NCBI GenBank assembly: GCA_036394315.1
Contig: DASWFI010000047.1
Span: forward strand, 1 to 6,701
Source: DASWFI01 sp036394315
GTDB taxonomy: Bacteria > Patescibacteriota > Doudnabacteria > UBA920 > O2-02-FULL-48-8
DNA: 6,701 nt
Reading direction: 5' to 3'
The notes below the pieces were generated by a model. That model was given only the letters and a program-made list of their open reading frames with translations. It was not told the DNA's origin and searched no databases. Below, piece by piece: positions 1-6,566 of this stretch (positions are counted from its first letter, which is position 1; every line of letters begins with the position of its first letter). Both the position numbers and the translations under genes were made by a program.

Positions 1-14
1 ATCCCCGAATCACG

Positions 15-290
15 TGAGTGAAAGGGTGTTATGGGGGATGTCGTGCCAAAAACCTCCACATTCCCACGGTCAAAAGCTCAAGTTTTTCATCCATTTCTCT
101 TCATTTCTTTATACTTCTTTGACTAGAAAACTTCAGCTTTCATTCTTCCAGTTGTGTTGCACACTTTTTTCTGCATTATTATATCTGAAAGGCTCTGATG
201 CTGGAGTATTTCCACTTAGAAGTGGCGCTTGCAGCCATCCAGCCCCTTTAAATCATGTGACTCACGGTGTTTGCCGAGTGTCCCCATGAA
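15..290. repeat. Tandem repeat, unit 1 (~276 bp)
   Basis: This is the first of two head-to-tail copies of a repeat. It matches 291-553 at an offset of 276, falling to 275 after a one-base gap near position 90. Identity is roughly 94-95% by eye, with differences scattered as single or paired substitutions. A short TCCCC at 2-6 matches TCCCC at 281-285, so the similarity may begin slightly earlier with a small gap. The unit keeps several CpGs (42, 67, 226, 265, 275), unlike the transposon gene downstream. I do not recognise the repeat family. An open frame crosses it, but I do not regard it as coding. Confidence 0.9.
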
Positions 291-553
291 TGAATGAAAG
301 GATGTTATGGGGGATGTCGTGCCAAAAACCTCCACATTCTCACGGTCAAAAGCTCAAGTTTTTATCCATTTCTCTTCATTTCATTATACTTCTTTGTCTA
401 GAAATTTTCAGCTTTCATTCTTCCAGTTGTGTTGCAGACTTTTTTCTGCATTATCATATCTGAAAGGCTCTGATGCTGGAGTATTTCCACTTAGAAGAGG
501 CGCTTGCAGCCATGCAGCCCCTTTAAATCATGTGACTCTTGGAGCTTGCCACA
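291..553. repeat. Tandem repeat, unit 2 (~263 bp)
   Basis: This is the second copy of the upstream unit. Stretches such as the one starting ATGGGGGATGTCGTGCC at 307 are identical to the copy starting at 31. It lacks one C relative to unit 1 in the T-rich stretch near 366, so open frames in the two copies fall out of register before that point. CpGs at 318, 343 and 501 correspond to 42, 67 and 226 of unit 1. The copies end in different sequence after the shared GCTTGCC-like tail. It could be an internal duplication of host flanking DNA, part of another dispersed repeat, or a subterminal repeat of the Helitron. Confidence 0.9.
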
Positions 554-594
554 ATAAATGAGAGTCATTGTAGTATTGTAGTATTACTCCTTAT

Positions 595-619
595 ATCATG
601 TGACACAAGGAGCTTGCCA
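595..619. repeat. Short third copy of the repeat tail
   Basis: These 25 bases match 527-551, the tail of repeat unit 2, at 22 of 25 positions (ATCATGTGAC, then a variable four bases, then GGAGCTTGCCA). The same tail occurs in more diverged form in unit 1 near 252-275. The copy lies 68 bases after the unit 2 tail and is followed directly by a run of eight T (620-627). It suggests a decayed or truncated further copy of the array. Confidence 0.7.
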
Positions 620-1092
620 TTTTTTTTAGGCTGTCCGCTTGATTAGTCACACCTTCAGAATTATCATCTGTTTGAGCATGCAGAAACATCGTGTTCATCT
701 CATTATACCTCCAAGACATACAAGTCAGCCATTTCTTCATGTGCCAGTTTTATTATTCCATGCAATAATGTTTGCACAATTTGTGTAGACTCATCATGTG
801 CCTTGCGTTCGTCCTTGCATATTGCAACATGTGAGAGCTTTCTTATCCTAAGACCTTCTCCTACTCACTTGAACTGTGACTTTAGTGTTTGTAAACTAAT
901 AGTATTGTGCTTGCTCTAGCCTTGGCCATGGTCATTCCATCCCCTGACTGTATGTGTGTTCCAGCATTATTTCCACACACCTCCATACTGATAGCATCCT
1001 TCATGAACCTATCAAACCTACTAAACTTACCAAATGTTAATCTCCTAATAACCTAATACCAAATCTACTATACCATACTAAAATTTTAATGA
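620..1092. other. Non-coding stretch, no gene recognised
   Basis: No open frame of useful length and no recognisable RNA gene was found here. It begins with a T8 run (620-627). CpG occurs at 636, 690, 806 and 810, and none is seen from 812 to 1242. The last part, 1011-1090, is strongly strand-biased, with a single G on the plus strand in 80 bases and repeated ACCTA/CTACTA-like words. TAA at 1087 and TGA at 1090 close the frame just before the transposon reading frame opens at 1093. The stretch may hold the Helitron 5' end and promoter, but no TATA box or other promoter could be assigned with confidence. Confidence 0.6.
1064..1082 (+). other. Candidate Helitron 5' terminus (TC end after A)
   Basis: Helitrons usually insert between A and T and begin with TC, often followed by TACTA-like sequence. 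At 1063/1064 an A is followed by TCTACTATACCATACTAAA, which resembles that form. It sits about 30 bases before the reading frame opens and about 140 bases before the first in-frame ATG (1204). The match is short and lies in low-complexity, G-poor DNA, so it may be coincidental, and a terminus further upstream is equally possible. Confidence 0.2.
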
Positions 1093-1098
1093 TGCAAA

Positions 1099-1545
1099 TT
1101 GTGTTACCAATATTCCATTTTGATCAATGTAGTGCACCAAAAGGCATGTCAGTGGGTATCCAATTCCCCATCCATACTGACCTATTCCCTATCTGGTGTT
1201 AACATGAGAGACCTTAGGCAGATATATCACAGGTTTCCAGTCCGTCTCCGGAGGTTCATCAATAATGGAAACTCTCCATATGAACTGAGCAAGGACAGTC
1301 TTTCACAAAAATTGGTTCTCATATTTTTCCATATATGTTCCCTTTATGCTTCCTCTGTTCCCTTCACAACACAACACCCTCTGGTGTCCTTCCTGCCCAG
1401 TCTTAATGCAATGCAAACCCTTGATGAGTTCTGTAAACATTGTCATAGGGTTTTTGGATGTACATGGACAGTTCTTTGTGCAGACACTAGTGGGTTAGTT
1501 AAGTCTCAGGATGAGATTAATATTGAAATCATGATTCAAGAATGA
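1099..1545 (+). CDS. Helitron polyprotein fragment 1: N-terminal region of unknown function
   Basis: This is the first open segment of the broken gene, ending in TGA at 1543-1545. It can start at TTG 1099, but ATG 1204 (MRDLRQIYHRF) is the first ordinary start codon. The residues upstream of that ATG look less protein-like. I recognise no catalytic motif. The basic stretch RFPVRLRRF at 1234-1260 carries two of the 16 retained CpG arginine codons. A Cys/His-containing stretch, CKHCHRVFGC (about 1432-1461), could bind zinc, which is inference. The protein reads on across the stop (MIQE, stop, ARNWPSLV). CGA at the stop would restore arginine. Assignment to the Helitron protein rests on continuity of frame and spacing with segment 2. 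Confidence 0.6.
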   Translation: MCYQYSILINVVHQKACQWVSNSPSILTYSLSGVNMRDLRQIYHRFPVRLRRFINNGNSPYELSKDSLSQKLVLIFFHICSLYASSVPFTTQHPLVSFLPSLNAMQTLDEFCKHCHRVFGCTWTVLCADTSGLVKSQDEINIEIMIQE

Positions 1546-1798
1546 GCAAGGAATTGGCCATCCCTTGTGAAAGACTCAGTCATCCAGAAATGTAGATCAT
1601 TATATTTTCAACACACTGCAATTACTCAACCAAAGTGCTGTGCTGTATGCACTCACAGATGCAGGAAGGCAGTTATGCATGATATCATAATTGAAAACAA
1701 TGTATCTGCAGATATAGGTGGTTTAATTGTCCTAGAGCTCACTGACAATTACATTTTGCAGCAGTTAAAGGAGAACAGTAGGATGTCAGTTCATTTTT
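1546..1798 (+). CDS. Helitron polyprotein fragment 2: Cys-cluster region
   Basis: This segment continues the same frame after the TGA at 1543. It contains a Cys cluster, KCCAVCTHRC, with cysteines at 1636, 1639, 1648 and 1660. From memory, a CAVC-type motif commonly sits just before the DUF6570 domain in basidiomycete Helitron-like proteins, where it probably binds zinc. Near its end the frame breaks. Reading CAT TTT GGA AAT GCT, with one T fewer in the 1794-1798 run, gives HFGNAALDSHSLMLYKEGV and joins smoothly to segment 3. The TGA at 1813-1815 in the unshifted register is only a consequence of that frameshift. Confidence 0.6.
1794..1798 (+). other. Frameshift site: T5 run with likely +1 T
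   Basis: The coding register moves from frame 1 to frame 2 here. Removing one T from the five-T run joins SVHF to GNAALDSHSLMLYKEG without a stop. Homopolymer slippage or a sequencing error in the run would both explain it. Confidence 0.65.
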
Positions 1799-2905
1799 GG
1801 AAATGCTGCTCTTGATTCACATTCATTGATGCTTTATAAAGAAGGTGTTGGTGTAGATTATCTCACACATACTGCAACTGTTTGTGTCTGTGATCAGTGT
1901 ATGGTATTTCTGAAAGTTGCAACTGTCCCTAAATTTGCTCTTAAAAATCATCTTTATCATGGATACCTGCCATCAGAGTTCAGTGATATTACCTGGGTGG
2001 AAGAGATGGCTGTTGCAATCTATCGTTCAACAGCCTTCATTACTCGGTTGTACTTTTCTGATGACCCCAAGAATCCTCATGTTTTTCATGGTAACACCTG
2101 TGCCCATGAGCAAAATGTTCTGTCAACTGCAAAAGTCTTGCCTTGGACTGCCAATGACCTCAGTGGCACAATCAGTGTCCTTTTTGTTGGCCCTACTAAG
2201 AAAATCCCCAAATCCATACTTAGAAATGTGTTTCGAATTAGAAAAATAAAGGTTTTGCAGTTCTTGCAATGGCTCTGTGCTAATCATAGGATGTACCATG
2301 ATATTCAGATTGATTTTTCAGCTGTTGAAACATACAAGGATGATGATCCCCTTCCTGGTATTGAAGATCGCATAATTTTTGACCAAACTCCAAATGTCAA
2401 AGAATGTATCAATGAAGAATGTGCTGCTATAGATGAGCCAATAGCCTCTCAACTGTATACAGACTCTGATGTTCTTGTTGAGCAGGATAGCAGAGAAGAT
2501 CCCACTACTCATGTAATGCTTGAGCATACTGGCATTGTTGACCCTGATGGTGCTTCTATTCCTGCTAATTCCCTCATTGGCTCAGCTCTTTGCAATCTTG
2601 TTTCTAATTCTCATGGAAACTTGACCCCAGATATTCTTATTTATTGTGGCTCAAGTGCAATAAATGAGTATAACAACCCTTCTCTGTTCCCTGGGATGTT
2701 TCCAACATTATTTCCATTTGGAATTGGAAGTGCTGATGACCCTAGAAGGTCCCCTACCATCAAGTTTCAGAAATTTGTTGAGTATCTACTAGACTTGGAT
2801 TTACCTAATTTCAGATATCATTGCTCATTTATGTTTGTTGCCTTAAATATTCATCAGCATCATCAATCTCATCTTCATACTGCATTCTCTGTTAGAAAGG
2901 ATTGA
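1799..2905 (+). CDS. Helitron polyprotein fragment 3: DUF6570-like domain and start of Helitron_like_N
   Basis: After the T-run frameshift the frame runs to TGA at 2903-2905. A second Cys motif, CVCDQC (1883-1900), opens a DUF6570-like domain of roughly 150 residues (about 1880-2340). Recognisable landmarks are VPKFALKNHLYHGYLP, DITWVEEMAVA, SVLFVGPTKK and KVLQFLQWLCANH. The biochemical role of this domain is unknown to me. An acidic spacer follows. PGMFPTLFPFGIGSADDPRR (about 2687-2746) and the region beginning FVEYLLDLDLPNFRYHCSFM mark the entry into the Helitron_like_N domain, which continues past the stop. ATG 1829 is not a likely native start, since homology-like sequence precedes it in the corrected frame. 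CGA at the stop would restore KDRFEYVAQEL. Confidence 0.8.
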   Translation, partial: GNAALDSHSLMLYKEGVGVDYLTHTATVCVCDQCMVFLKVATVPKFALKNHLYHGYLPSEFSDITWVEEMAVAIYRSTAFITRLYFSDDPKNPHVFHGNTCAHEQNVLSTAKVLPWTANDLSGTISVLFVGPTKKIPKSILRNVFRIRKIKVLQFLQWLCANHRMYHDIQIDFSAVETYKDDDPLPGIEDRIIFDQTPNVKECINEECAAIDEPIASQLYTDSDVLVEQDSREDPTTHVMLEHTGIVDPDGASIPANSLIGSALCNLVSNSHGNLTPDILIYCGSSAINEYNNPSLFPGMFPTLFPFGIGSADDPRRSPTIKFQKFVEYLLDLDLPNFRYHCSFMFVALNIHQHHQSHLHTAFSVRKD

Positions 2906-3619
2906 TTTGAATATGTAGCTCAGGAACTATCTCATCTGTCCCCTGATATCATCAATTCTGTTGCAAAGCACTTGGAAAGTGAAGGGAAAATTACTGATCT
3001 GTCAGATTCACAAAGGAAAGTGCTCACACTACTCAAGGAGGTGAATACTGTGTCAGCAAAGATTCCAGGGTCATCTGCCTCAAAAATTGATGTGCATAAT
3101 GATATCCAAGCTTACATGGGATATTTTGGGTTGCCTCACATATATATGACTATCAATCCAAATGCAAACCATAGCCCCCTTTTCCAAGTAATATATGGTG
3201 ATGATTCTGTAAACCTACTTGATCAATTTCCAGAACTAGTTTCACCAAGAGAGTGTGCAATCCATCTAGCCTCTGACCCAATTGCTGGTGCTGACTTCTT
3301 TGAACTGTCCTTGGAATGTATTTTTCAAGACCTGCTTGGATGGGATCATAAAACAAATATGAGTACAAAGGATGGTGGTATTCTTGGACACATTTGTGCA
3401 TATTATGGAACTGCTGAACTTACAGAACATGCACAACTCCATGCACATTTCTTGATATGGTTAGATGGTGGTTTGAATCCATCTGAAGTTCATGATAAGA
3501 TGAAGCTTTCACCTAAATGGAAAGAGCAATACTTTGAATTTTGGGAAGATATCATTTATCACCATGTACCTTTTGCTCCTGGCAATATCCCTGAAAATTT
3601 TGAGCCTAGAACTCAATGA
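2906..3619 (+). CDS. Helitron polyprotein fragment 4: HUH Rep endonuclease core
   Basis: This segment holds the core of the Helitron_like_N domain, the replication-initiator nuclease that nicks and rejoins single strands at the element ends. Rep motif 1 is GLPHIYMTINPN (3128-3163). Rep motif 2, the metal-binding HUH motif, is LHAHFLIWLDGG with the His-Ala-His at 3440-3448. Both metal-ligand histidines are present. The segment ends in EPRTQ followed by TGA at 3617-3619, with PINPNDPEFELKF continuing in frame, where arginine (EPRTQRP) would fit the family pattern. ATG 2972 starts inside the domain and is not a native start. The Tyr residues that complete the active site lie in the next segment. 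Confidence 0.9.
   Translation, partial: FEYVAQELSHLSPDIINSVAKHLESEGKITDLSDSQRKVLTLLKEVNTVSAKIPGSSASKIDVHNDIQAYMGYFGLPHIYMTINPNANHSPLFQVIYGDDSVNLLDQFPELVSPRECAIHLASDPIAGADFFELSLECIFQDLLGWDHKTNMSTKDGGILGHICAYYGTAELTEHAQLHAHFLIWLDGGLNPSEVHDKMKLSPKWKEQYFEFWEDIIYHHVPFAPGNIPENFEPRTQ
3440..3448 (+). other. HUH metal-binding motif (His-Ala-His)
   Basis: CAT GCA CAT encodes HAH within QLHAHFLIWL. The hydrophobic FLIWL that follows is the beta-strand typical of HUH nucleases. Both ligand histidines are kept. Confidence 0.9.
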
Positions 3620-6028
3620 CCCATAAATCCCAATGATCCAGAATTTGAACTAAAATTCCAAGTGGATGTTAGGAATTGTGCAGAGGTGCTCCAACATCAT
3701 GGTTGTCAGAATGTGTGCCATAAATATGGACATGTTAATGATTGTCACTTTCAATTCCCACATGATTATGTGGAGAACTCCTTCTTTGATGAAAAGACAA
3801 ATAGTGTTGTAATGAAGTGCCTAGATGGAAATGTTAACTATTACAACCGCCATCTACTAACCTCCACCAGACATAATCATGATATCAAAAACATACTTTC
3901 AGGGAAGAGTGCTAAAGCAGCTATGTTTTACATTACTGACTACATCACTAAAAGTGATGAAAAAACTCACCAAGTCCTGGCTCTTCTGTCACAAGCTGTT
4001 GCTGTTGCACCCCCATTGACAGATGATATTTCACCCAAACAACATGCACGCACTCTCCTACTAAGATGTTTAACTGCAATGATTAGGAATCAGAAGATTC
4101 ATGGACAGCAAGCTGCCAGGTATCTTAGGAACATACAGGATGGTATTAAATCACATGAAACAAAGCCCATGATGTCTAGGAGTATTGTTGGGTATCTGAC
4201 CAAACTATACCATGATTCAAGAGTGCCTCCTCACTCTACTACTTTGTCTGTTACAGTCCATAATCAATCACATGAAAGGGGGATATTGCCTAATTTGTTG
4301 CCCCAATGTAGATTGAATGAGAAGAAATCAACTATTTCCCATGTAGATAATGCATGCATGGATGAGACAAATCCTTGTAATGATGAAGATGATGGCAAGA
4401 GTGATGTTGATGGGGAAAGTGATGAAGAAAGTGAATATATAGGCTTGTTGTGTTCCCAAGATGGGTCATTTTATCAATGTTCACAAGTTGATGATTACAT
4501 TCATCGAGATGATTCTTTGAGTGACTTATCTTTCTATGAGTTTATTAGAAGATTTCGCAAGGAAAAAAAATTTGGTAAATTCAAAGAGGAAGTGGGTCGG
4601 TACCAGAGATTCTTCTTCACAAATAAACACCCAGAGTATAGGACACACATGCTTGTAGAGGTCATTGGAAAATATGCTTTACGATCTCATTATGAAGTTG
4701 TGCCAAAGACCATAGGCACTTCAGTTCCTAGGCCAGAATTAAATATGGAAAAATATTGTTTGTACATCTTGGCCCATTTTCATCCATTTTCAGCAACAAA
4801 CCCTATAAACTTCAGTGATTTAAGTATCAAGGATGTGTTCAGCAACACTGTTTTTGATTCTGAGAGCAAGAGGATCATGAAAAATTGGAATGCCATTCAT
4901 GAGTGTGAGGATGAAAGAGAAAAAGAGAGAATGAGGAAGCAATCTTCTTCACACCAAAAGACCAAAACACATGCTAAAAATGTTGAAGATTCCATTCCAC
5001 CTGAGTATTTAAATGACCCAACTTCATTTCAAATTAATGACATTCTGACAGATGTGGATGCACAAACACTGAGGCTTTACACAATACTTCATGATGCAAA
5101 CTGGTTTACAACAAATTCTAGAATGATGAGCCACAATGCTCTAGACAGGTCTTTGGGGAATGGTGCTCCCAATGAAACAATGTACCCATTTCACTGCTTG
5201 AAGTTATGGAAAGAGGAAGTCAAATCACAAGAACAAGTGCTAGCACAGCATCGAAGATCTAGAGTAAATCCTTCACATCAGGTACATGTTCACAACCCTT
5301 GCAAGGACTCAGCTTTATACACACATGTTGAGGGTATTGTAACAGACAACAGTGTTGTCCCTCAGAGCATTGCCTTTAATATGAATGACAAAGTGACTTT
5401 GTCATTTCAAGAGAAGGTTGATCAGATTGTATCTATCTTTGGACTGAATACAAAGCAATGTTATGCATTTATCATTGCAGCAAAATGCTTTAAAGAATTT
5501 CTAAAAAGGAAATTGGCAGATAATTCTTCTGTTGCTAATCAGAACCATGCATTACACATGTTCATGACTGGTCCTGGGGGAACAGGTAAAACTCATGTTG
5601 TAAAAGCTCTTAAAGAGCTGATGAATTCATATGGATTTGCACATCATATTCATTTTTTGGCACCAACAGGAACAGCTGCTGCACTTATTGATGGTCAAAC
5701 TGTTCATTCTGCTCTTGGCATTCCCATCCACATGACCAGCACTGAGAAACAAGAGCTTCAGAATACATTAGGAGCTGATCTGTCCATGCAAGTTTCCATC
5801 AAACATAGAGAGGAACTCCAGCAAGAATGGAAAGATGTTGAGTTTGTGCTGATTGATGAAGTGTCTATGGTAAGTGAAGAGTTGTTGTGTGATATTGATA
5901 TTGTGCTTCAAGATGTGAAGAGCAGATCTGATGAGTGGTTTGGAGGTGTAAATGTTATATTTTCAGGTGACTTCTATCAGCACAAGCCAGTGAAACAAAA
6001 GCCACTTTATTACCCAATCCCACCATGA
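3620..6028 (+). CDS. Helitron polyprotein fragment 5: Rep tyrosine motif, acidic linker, PIF1 helicase N-half
   Basis: This is the longest intact segment, about 800 codons. It completes the Rep active site with FYITDYITK, tyrosines at 3929-3931 and 3941-3943 four residues apart, preceded by DIKNILSGKSAKAAM. A region with IHGQQAARYLRNIQDG follows, of a kind typical of fungal Helitrons. Next come an acidic stretch (about 4364-4440, rich in Asp/Glu) and a linker. The PIF1-type helicase begins near 5399. Walker A is GPGGTGKT (5570-5593). Motif Ia is APTGTAAALIDGQTVHSALG. Walker B is LIDE (5849-5860). Motif III is GDFYQHKPV, where a Lys replaces the first of the two prolines usual at that point. 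Segment ends at TGA 6026-6028 after YYPIPP, and SSKKRTPHEEM continues in frame. Function is ATP-driven unwinding during transposition. Confidence 0.93.
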   Translation, partial: PINPNDPEFELKFQVDVRNCAEVLQHHGCQNVCHKYGHVNDCHFQFPHDYVENSFFDEKTNSVVMKCLDGNVNYYNRHLLTSTRHNHDIKNILSGKSAKAAMFYITDYITKSDEKTHQVLALLSQAVAVAPPLTDDISPKQHARTLLLRCLTAMIRNQKIHGQQAARYLRNIQDGIKSHETKPMMSRSIVGYLTKLYHDSRVPPHSTTLSVTVHNQSHERGILPNLLPQCRLNEKKSTISHVDNACMDETNPCNDEDDGKSDVDGESDEESEYIGLLCSQDGSFYQCSQVDDYIHRDDSLSDLSFYEFIRRFRKEKKFGKFKEEVGRYQRFFFTNKHPEYRTHMLVEVIGKYALRSHYEVVPKTIGTSVPRPELNMEKYCLYILAHFHPFSATNPINFSDLSIKDVFSNTVFDSESKRIMKNWNAIHECEDEREKERMRKQSSSHQKTKTHAKNVEDSIPPEYLNDPTSFQINDILTDVDAQTLRLYTILHDANWFTTNSRMMSHNALDRSLGNGAPNETMYPFHCLKLWKEEVKSQEQVLAQHRRSRVNPSHQVHVHNPCKDSALYTHVEGIVTDNSVVPQSIAFNMNDKVTLSFQEKVDQIVSIFGLNTKQCYAFIIAAKCFKEFLKRKLADNSSVANQNHALHMFMTGPGGTGKTHVVKALKELMNSYGFAHHIHFLAPTGTAAALIDGQTVHSALGIPIHMTSTEKQELQNTLGADLSMQVSIKHREELQQEWKDVEFVLIDEVSMVSEELLCDIDIVLQDVKSRSDEWFGGVNVIFSGDFYQHKPVKQKPLYYPIPP
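3929..3943 (+). other. Rep catalytic tyrosine pair (Y-x3-Y)
   Basis: TAC at 3929 and TAC at 3941 encode the two tyrosines of YITDY, followed by ITK. Two tyrosines separated by three residues are characteristic of Helitron Y2 Rep proteins, and both survive in this copy. Confidence 0.88.
5570..5593 (+). other. Helicase Walker A (GPGGTGKT)
   Basis: This is an intact P-loop with the ATP-phosphate-binding Lys and Thr, in the form usual for PIF1-family helicases. Confidence 0.95.
5849..5860 (+). other. Helicase Walker B (LIDE)
   Basis: The Asp-Glu pair that coordinates magnesium and activates water is intact and is followed by VSMVS, typical of PIF1 helicases. Confidence 0.93.
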
Positions 6029-6373
6029 TCTTCAAAGAAAAGGACTCCACATGAAGAGATGGCTAGATATGGCAGGCTTGTCTGGAAGACTGTAGACACT
6101 GTTGTTGAACTAACAGAGCAAAAAAGAATGCAAGAAGATCCAGAGTATGCTACTGCATGTCAGCACCTTCGAATACGAAAGTGTGATCTGAGTGACATGA
6201 AGATGTTCAATTCCTGTCTTGTCCAGTCCCATTCAAATCCAAATGGCACCAACCTTCTTCCATATCAAGATACTACTACTGTTATTGTCCATCGTAATGT
6301 CACTAGGCAGCATCTCAATCAAGCCAAAGTTCTTTCCATTACACAATCTCCTAGGGGGCCTAGTTTGGTATGA
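6029..6373 (+). CDS. Helitron polyprotein fragment 6: PIF1 helicase middle
   Basis: The helicase continues without change of frame after the stop at 6026. RYGRLVWKTVDTVVELTEQ followed by KRMQEDPEYATA (6065-6157) is the strongly conserved LTEQxRM block of Helitron PIF1 helicases. It is followed by a VIVHRNVTRQHLN stretch that typically precedes the C-terminal RecA-like fold. Three of the 16 retained CpGs (6170, 6176, 6293) are Arg codons here. It ends in TGA at 6371-6373. Continuation in the same frame gives CYAHHT, resembling the family's Cys-Tyr-Ala element, but the original residue at the stop is less certain here than at the other four. Confidence 0.85.
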   Translation, partial: SSKKRTPHEEMARYGRLVWKTVDTVVELTEQKRMQEDPEYATACQHLRIRKCDLSDMKMFNSCLVQSHSNPNGTNLLPYQDTTTVIVHRNVTRQHLNQAKVLSITQSPRGPSLV

Positions 6374-6562
6374 TGCTATGCCCATCATACCATTGGAAAG
6401 CAAGGTATTCCTCTAGAAATACAGAAACAATTGCAGCATGCTCAAAATCATGATGGTAGTCCTGCATATCTTGACATTTACATTGGGGCACCAGTAATAC
6501 TGAGAAACCATAATCTAAGTCAGGAACTTTGCATAACCAATGGAGCTCAAGGTGTTGTGCAG
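6374..6562 (+). CDS. Helitron polyprotein fragment 7: PIF1 helicase C-terminal part
   Basis: This segment reads in the same frame as fragment 6. HNHDGSPAYLDIYIGAPVIL-like wording followed by RNHNLSQELC and ITNGAQGVV (6533-6559) corresponds to the C-terminal RecA-like domain of Helitron helicases, where the ITNGAQG block is conserved. After GVV the frame-2 translation loses similarity and would meet TAG at 6689-6691. The family pattern resumes in frame 1, so a one-base deletion lies around 6557-6566. Confidence 0.8.
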
Positions 6563-6566
6563 GGAT
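6557..6566 (+). other. Frameshift site: likely 1-base deletion
   Basis: Similarity switches from frame 2 (ITNGAQGVV) to frame 1 (GISLVPLFPG) across these bases. The shift equals loss of one base, for example in a codon between GTG and GGG, and the exact position cannot be fixed from one copy. Confidence 0.6.

Noticed and set aside
14..561. Two open frames, 91 and 84 codons, one in each repeat unit, giving similar peptides (shared SFFQLCC and YLKGSDAGVFPLR).
   Set aside because: The similarity follows from ~94-95% DNA identity. A one-base gap puts the first third of the two peptides in different registers, so no single protein is conserved, and I recognise no domain.
1..1098. LTR or terminal inverted repeat of another transposon formed by the two upstream units.
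   Set aside because: The units are adjacent direct copies with nothing between them. I saw no TG...CA ends, primer-binding site, polypurine tract or inverted termini.
1813..1815. TGA after FWKCCS as a sixth TGA stop of the gene.
   Set aside because: It lies after the T-run frameshift and is out of frame in the corrected reading, so it is not counted with the five true in-frame stops.
1917..2249. Open frame of 110 codons on the plus strand.
   Set aside because: It overlaps the DUF6570-like segment in another register and shows no domain. The conserved landmarks are all in the main frame.
2318..3448. Minus-strand open frames at 2318-2527, 3153-3401 and 3266-3448.
   Set aside because: They lie antisense to the Rep domain, are short, and have no recognisable motif. 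They are shadows of the coding strand.
1543..6028. Introns spanning the stop codons.
   Set aside because: Protein similarity continues directly on both sides of each stop with no gap, so splicing them out would delete conserved residues. Single-base changes explain them better.
6219..6416. Plus-strand open frame of 65 codons overlapping the helicase.
   Set aside because: It is out of register with the LTEQKRM and ITNGAQG blocks and has no similarity of its own.
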